From assembly GCA_965199875.1 (NCBI GenBank), contig OZ241346.1:3720001-3784000 (forward strand): 64,000 bases of DNA, read 5' to 3'. Both the position numbers and the translations under genes were made by a program. The notes beneath the pieces were generated by a model, which searched no databases, was not told the origin of the DNA, and saw only the letters and a list, made by a program, of their open reading frames with translations. The DNA is from VXYL01 sp965199875 (GTDB lineage: Bacteria > Pseudomonadota > Gammaproteobacteria > Pseudomonadales > Azotimanducaceae). Shown piece by piece: positions 61,489 to 64,000 of this stretch. Position 1 is the stretch's first letter, and every line of letters starts with the position of its first letter.

Positions 61489-63573
61489 GTGGCCACGCTG
61501 CCCGCAGACTACAAGGAGCGCGTCTACGCTGGCGTGCTTGGCAAGCTGATCGGCGTCTACCTAGGCCGTCCGTTCGAGGGCTGGTCGAACGAAGCCATCG
61601 AAAAGCGCCTCGGCGAAGTCGACTACTACGTCCACGACCAGCTGGACGTGCCGCTGATCGTCACCGACGACGACATCAGCGGCACGTTCACCTTCATCCG
61701 CGCCCTCGAAGACTACGACTGCGATCCGCAGCTGACGCCACGGCAGATCGGCCAGACGTGGCTGAACTACCTCATCGAGAACCGCACCATCCTGTGGTGG
61801 GGCGGCCTCGGCAACTCCACCGAACACACCGCCTTCATGCGCTTGGCCTCCGGCGTCGAAGCGCCGGCGAGCGGCTCCATCGCCATGAACGGCAAGGTGG
61901 TGGCGGAACAGATCGGCGCGCAGATCTTCATCGACGGCTGGGCGATGGTGTCGCCGGGCGATCCCGAACAAGCCGCGGACCTCGCCCGCCGAGCGGCCAG
62001 CGTCTCCCACGACGGCGAAGCGATCTACGGCGCCCAGGTGCTGGCGGCGATGGAAGCCGCGGCGTTCGTCGAGCCCGACACCGGCAAGCTGCTGGACACC
62101 GGCGTGGCGCAGATTCCCGGCGACAGCGTCCTGTATCGAATGATCGGCGACATCCGCGACTGGCATGCCAAGCACGGCGACGACTGGCGCGCGACGTTCC
62201 GCGAGATCAAGGCCAACTACGGCTACGACAAGTACGGCGGCAACTGCCACATGGTGCCCAACCACGGCCTGATCGTGCATGCGCTGCTGCACGGCGAGGA
62301 CGACTTCCAGAAGGCGCTGATGATCGTCAACACCTCCGGCTGGGACACCGACTGCAACTCCGGCAATCTCGGCTGTCTGCTGGGCATTCAGCTGGGCCTC
62401 GACGGGATCGACGCCGGCCCCGACTGGCGCGGCCCGGTGTCGGACATCTGCTATCTGCCAAGCGCCGACGCCGGCGGCGGCGTCAGCGACGCCGTGGCGC
62501 AGGCGGACCGGATCATCCGCATCGGCCACTCGCTGGCTGGCGCCACGTTCGCCGCGCCCAAGAACGGCGCCCGCTACCACTTCTCGCAACCGGGTTCGGT
62601 GCAGGGCTTCACCGGCCACGAGTGCGTGGTGAAGAACCGCATCGGCGTCAGCGGCGAACGCTGCCTGGCCATGCACTTCGACCGCATCGAACCCGGCAGC
62701 GGCGCCCGGGCCACCACCGGCACGTTCGTGGACTCGCTGGACACGGCGCGCTATTTCGAGCGCCGCGGCTACGGCTTGATGGCAAGCCCGGCGCTGTCGC
62801 CCGGACAGACGGTCGTCGCCGCCGTGGAGCTGGCCAAGGACGCCGACGAGCCAGTGGAGGTTTCCGTCTGCATTCGCGTCTTCAACCCCGACGACCAGTT
62901 GCAGACGCTGCGCAACGCGGCCATCCAGCTGGAAGCGGGCGCCCGCGAAACGCTGTCCTGGACCGTGCCCGATCTCGGCGGCTATCCCATCGCCGCAGTG
63001 GGGGTGGAAGTGGTCTCGGCGCCGGCTGGCGGCACGCTCTACCTCGACCACCTGGACTGGCACGGGGCGCCGTCGGCAACCCTCACCCGGGTTGGCGGCA
63101 GCATGTGGTCCCGGGCCTGGGTGAACGGCGTGGACCAGTACTGGCCGCGCTATCCAGAGTCGTTTCGCCTGGTCCACAACCGCGGCACCGGTCTGCTGCT
63201 GCACGGCGCCCGGGATTGGCAGGACTACCGCGCCGGTGCGGACGTCACCCCGCATCTGGTGCGCCGCGCCGGCATCGCCGCCCGGGTGCAGGGCATGAAG
63301 CGCTACTACGCCCTGGTGCTGGCGAACACCGGCAAGGCGCAGCTGGTTCGAGAACTCGACGGCACCACCGTGCTGGCCGAGACCGACCACCCGTTCGAGC
63401 TGTACCGCACCTACCGGATGGAACTGGCGGTGTCGGACGCCAGGCTGGTCGGCAGCATCGACGGCGAGGAAGTGCTCAGCGCCGAAGACTCGGCCCTCGC
63501 CACGGGCGGCATTGCGCTGCTGGTGGACGAAGGCCGCACCGCCACGCAAGCGGTGACGGTGGCGCCGGTCTAG
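61489..63573 (+). CDS. ADP-ribosylglycohydrolase family protein with C-terminal beta domain
   Basis: A 694-residue protein. Residues 1-330 are a DraG-type ADP-ribosylglycohydrolase fold with the metal-binding T59-DDD62 (VTDDDISGT) and D286-x-D288 (GWDTDCNSGNLG). From about 340 on there are beta-rich segments resembling carbohydrate-binding or concanavalin-like folds (YLDHLDWHGAP, MELAVSDARLVGSIDGEEV). Such fusions are often linked to sugar or nucleoside catabolism; the true substrate need not be ADP-ribose. It starts at GTG with AGGAGAGG upstream. It has no signal peptide. Confidence 0.85.
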   Translation: MATLPADYKERVYAGVLGKLIGVYLGRPFEGWSNEAIEKRLGEVDYYVHDQLDVPLIVTDDDISGTFTFIRALEDYDCDPQLTPRQIGQTWLNYLIENRTILWWGGLGNSTEHTAFMRLASGVEAPASGSIAMNGKVVAEQIGAQIFIDGWAMVSPGDPEQAADLARRAASVSHDGEAIYGAQVLAAMEAAAFVEPDTGKLLDTGVAQIPGDSVLYRMIGDIRDWHAKHGDDWRATFREIKANYGYDKYGGNCHMVPNHGLIVHALLHGEDDFQKALMIVNTSGWDTDCNSGNLGCLLGIQLGLDGIDAGPDWRGPVSDICYLPSADAGGGVSDAVAQADRIIRIGHSLAGATFAAPKNGARYHFSQPGSVQGFTGHECVVKNRIGVSGERCLAMHFDRIEPGSGARATTGTFVDSLDTARYFERRGYGLMASPALSPGQTVVAAVELAKDADEPVEVSVCIRVFNPDDQLQTLRNAAIQLEAGARETLSWTVPDLGGYPIAAVGVEVVSAPAGGTLYLDHLDWHGAPSATLTRVGGSMWSRAWVNGVDQYWPRYPESFRLVHNRGTGLLLHGARDWQDYRAGADVTPHLVRRAGIAARVQGMKRYYALVLANTGKAQLVRELDGTTVLAETDHPFELYRTYRMELAVSDARLVGSIDGEEVLSAEDSALATGGIALLVDEGRTATQAVTVAPV

Positions 63574-64000
63574 TGCATTTCGAAGGCGCCCGCGACGTTC
63601 AGCGCCACGCCGCTGACGTTGCGGGCGGACGCCAGATACACCGCGGCTTCGCCCATGTCTTCGACCGTCTGCGCACGGCCGAGGGGAATCAGCTCGCGCA
63701 TGCGATCGTGGAACTCGGCATCGCCACGATTGGCCATCAGGTGGTCGTGCCACATGGCGGTGCCGACCATGCCGGGGCACAGCGCGTTGACGCGAATGCC
63801 GTCCGCCGCCAGCTCCAACGCCAGGGACTGGGTAATGCCCACCACGGCGAACTTCGAGCCGCAGTAGGCGGACATGCGCGCGGCGCCGCGCTTGCCGGCG
63901 ATGGATGCGGTGTTGACGATGGCGGCGTCCGTCGAGGCGCGCAGGGCGCCGAGGGCCGCTCGAGTCATCAGGAACACTCCCTTCACGTTGACCGCGAACA
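63570..64000 (-). CDS. Short-chain dehydrogenase/reductase, C-terminal part
   Basis: The gene enters from the right edge; the visible part is about 143 codons. FAVNVKGVFLMTRAAL, IVNTASIAGKRG and SAYCGSKFAVVGITQSLALELAADGIRVNALCPG (shown here in pieces) contain the SDR catalytic Ser, Tyr and Lys (YxxxK as YCGSK). It ends GVALNVAGAFEMH. Its stop overlaps the end of the ADP-ribosylglycohydrolase gene by four bases in a tail-to-tail manner. Confidence 0.88.
   Translation of the reverse strand, partial: FAVNVKGVFLMTRAALGALRASTDAAIVNTASIAGKRGAARMSAYCGSKFAVVGITQSLALELAADGIRVNALCPGMVGTAMWHDHLMANRGDAEFHDRMRELIPLGRAQTVEDMGEAAVYLASARNVSGVALNVAGAFEMH

Noticed and set aside
1..64000. tRNA, rRNA, CRISPR, insertion-sequence and riboswitch search by eye
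   Set aside because: No cloverleaf ends, rRNA stretches, spacer arrays, transposase motifs or known leader structures were seen. Small RNAs cannot be excluded by reading alone.

Overview
The window is a high-GC chromosomal stretch from a proteobacterium, most likely a gammaproteobacterium. The blocks rpsF-rpsR-rplI-dnaB-radA and nrdR-ribD-nusB-thiL-pgpA, xseB, and a three-gene transhydrogenase (pntA-pntAB-pntB) support this. Eukaryote-like repeat proteins (internalin-type LRR with FN3, ankyrin, TPR), three PhyH-family dioxygenases, an ADP-ribosylglycohydrolase and SDRs give it the flavour of a host-associated or marine-symbiont genome. That lifestyle is inference; no rRNA or other strict marker is present.

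Layout. 1-3.1 kb: end of an SDR gene, a small winged-helix-like ORF, xseB, then an orphan TRAP solute-binding protein and a PhyH oxygenase. These last two are flanked by two copies of the 3' end of pgpA, so they look inserted. 3.1-6.7 kb: tightly overlapping minus-strand operon nrdR-ribD-nusB-thiL-pgpA. 6.8-11.4 kb: ribosomal and replication genes. 11.6-15.2 kb: a 1210-residue secreted FN3/LRR protein ending in four copies of an unfamiliar beta-rich module. 15.4-28.7 kb: a defence-type island with a PIN protein, a Type ISP restriction-modification polyprotein (LlaGI-like), a broken PIN gene joined to a scrambled relic of the Type ISP gene, a second adenine methyltransferase facing a frameshifted NgoFVII/BfiI-like PLD nuclease, an LLM oxidoreductase, an ankyrin protein and a frameshifted AAA ATPase. 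28.8-35 kb: type-2 ileS, a class III aminotransferase, fxsA, an aldo/keto reductase. 35-44.7 kb: two facing 800-residue MacB/FtsX-type permeases, an HlyD-like adaptor, an ABC ATPase, and a TPR lipoprotein gene with a frameshifted tandem copy. The last piece of this repeat is also fused to the 3' end of the next gene, a PhyH oxygenase. 46-49.5 kb: a two-gene unit of DprA-like protein and RecQ helicase fused to a phosphoribosyltransferase (the latter frameshifted). 49.6-64 kb: a third PhyH, a Uma2-type nuclease, a HepT/MntA-type toxin-antitoxin pair, a secreted alpha/beta-hydrolase with poly-proline, Calx-beta and LRR parts, KTSC and deazaflavin-nitroreductase small proteins, transhydrogenase, a BtrH-like protein, a CDP-alcohol phosphatidyltransferase, an ADP-ribosylglycohydrolase and the end of another SDR.

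The core operons are compact and intact. The accessory parts carry four single-base-type frameshifts and three partial duplications, which points to recent gain, rearrangement and decay of defence and surface genes. I saw no tRNA, rRNA, CRISPR array or insertion-sequence transposase.
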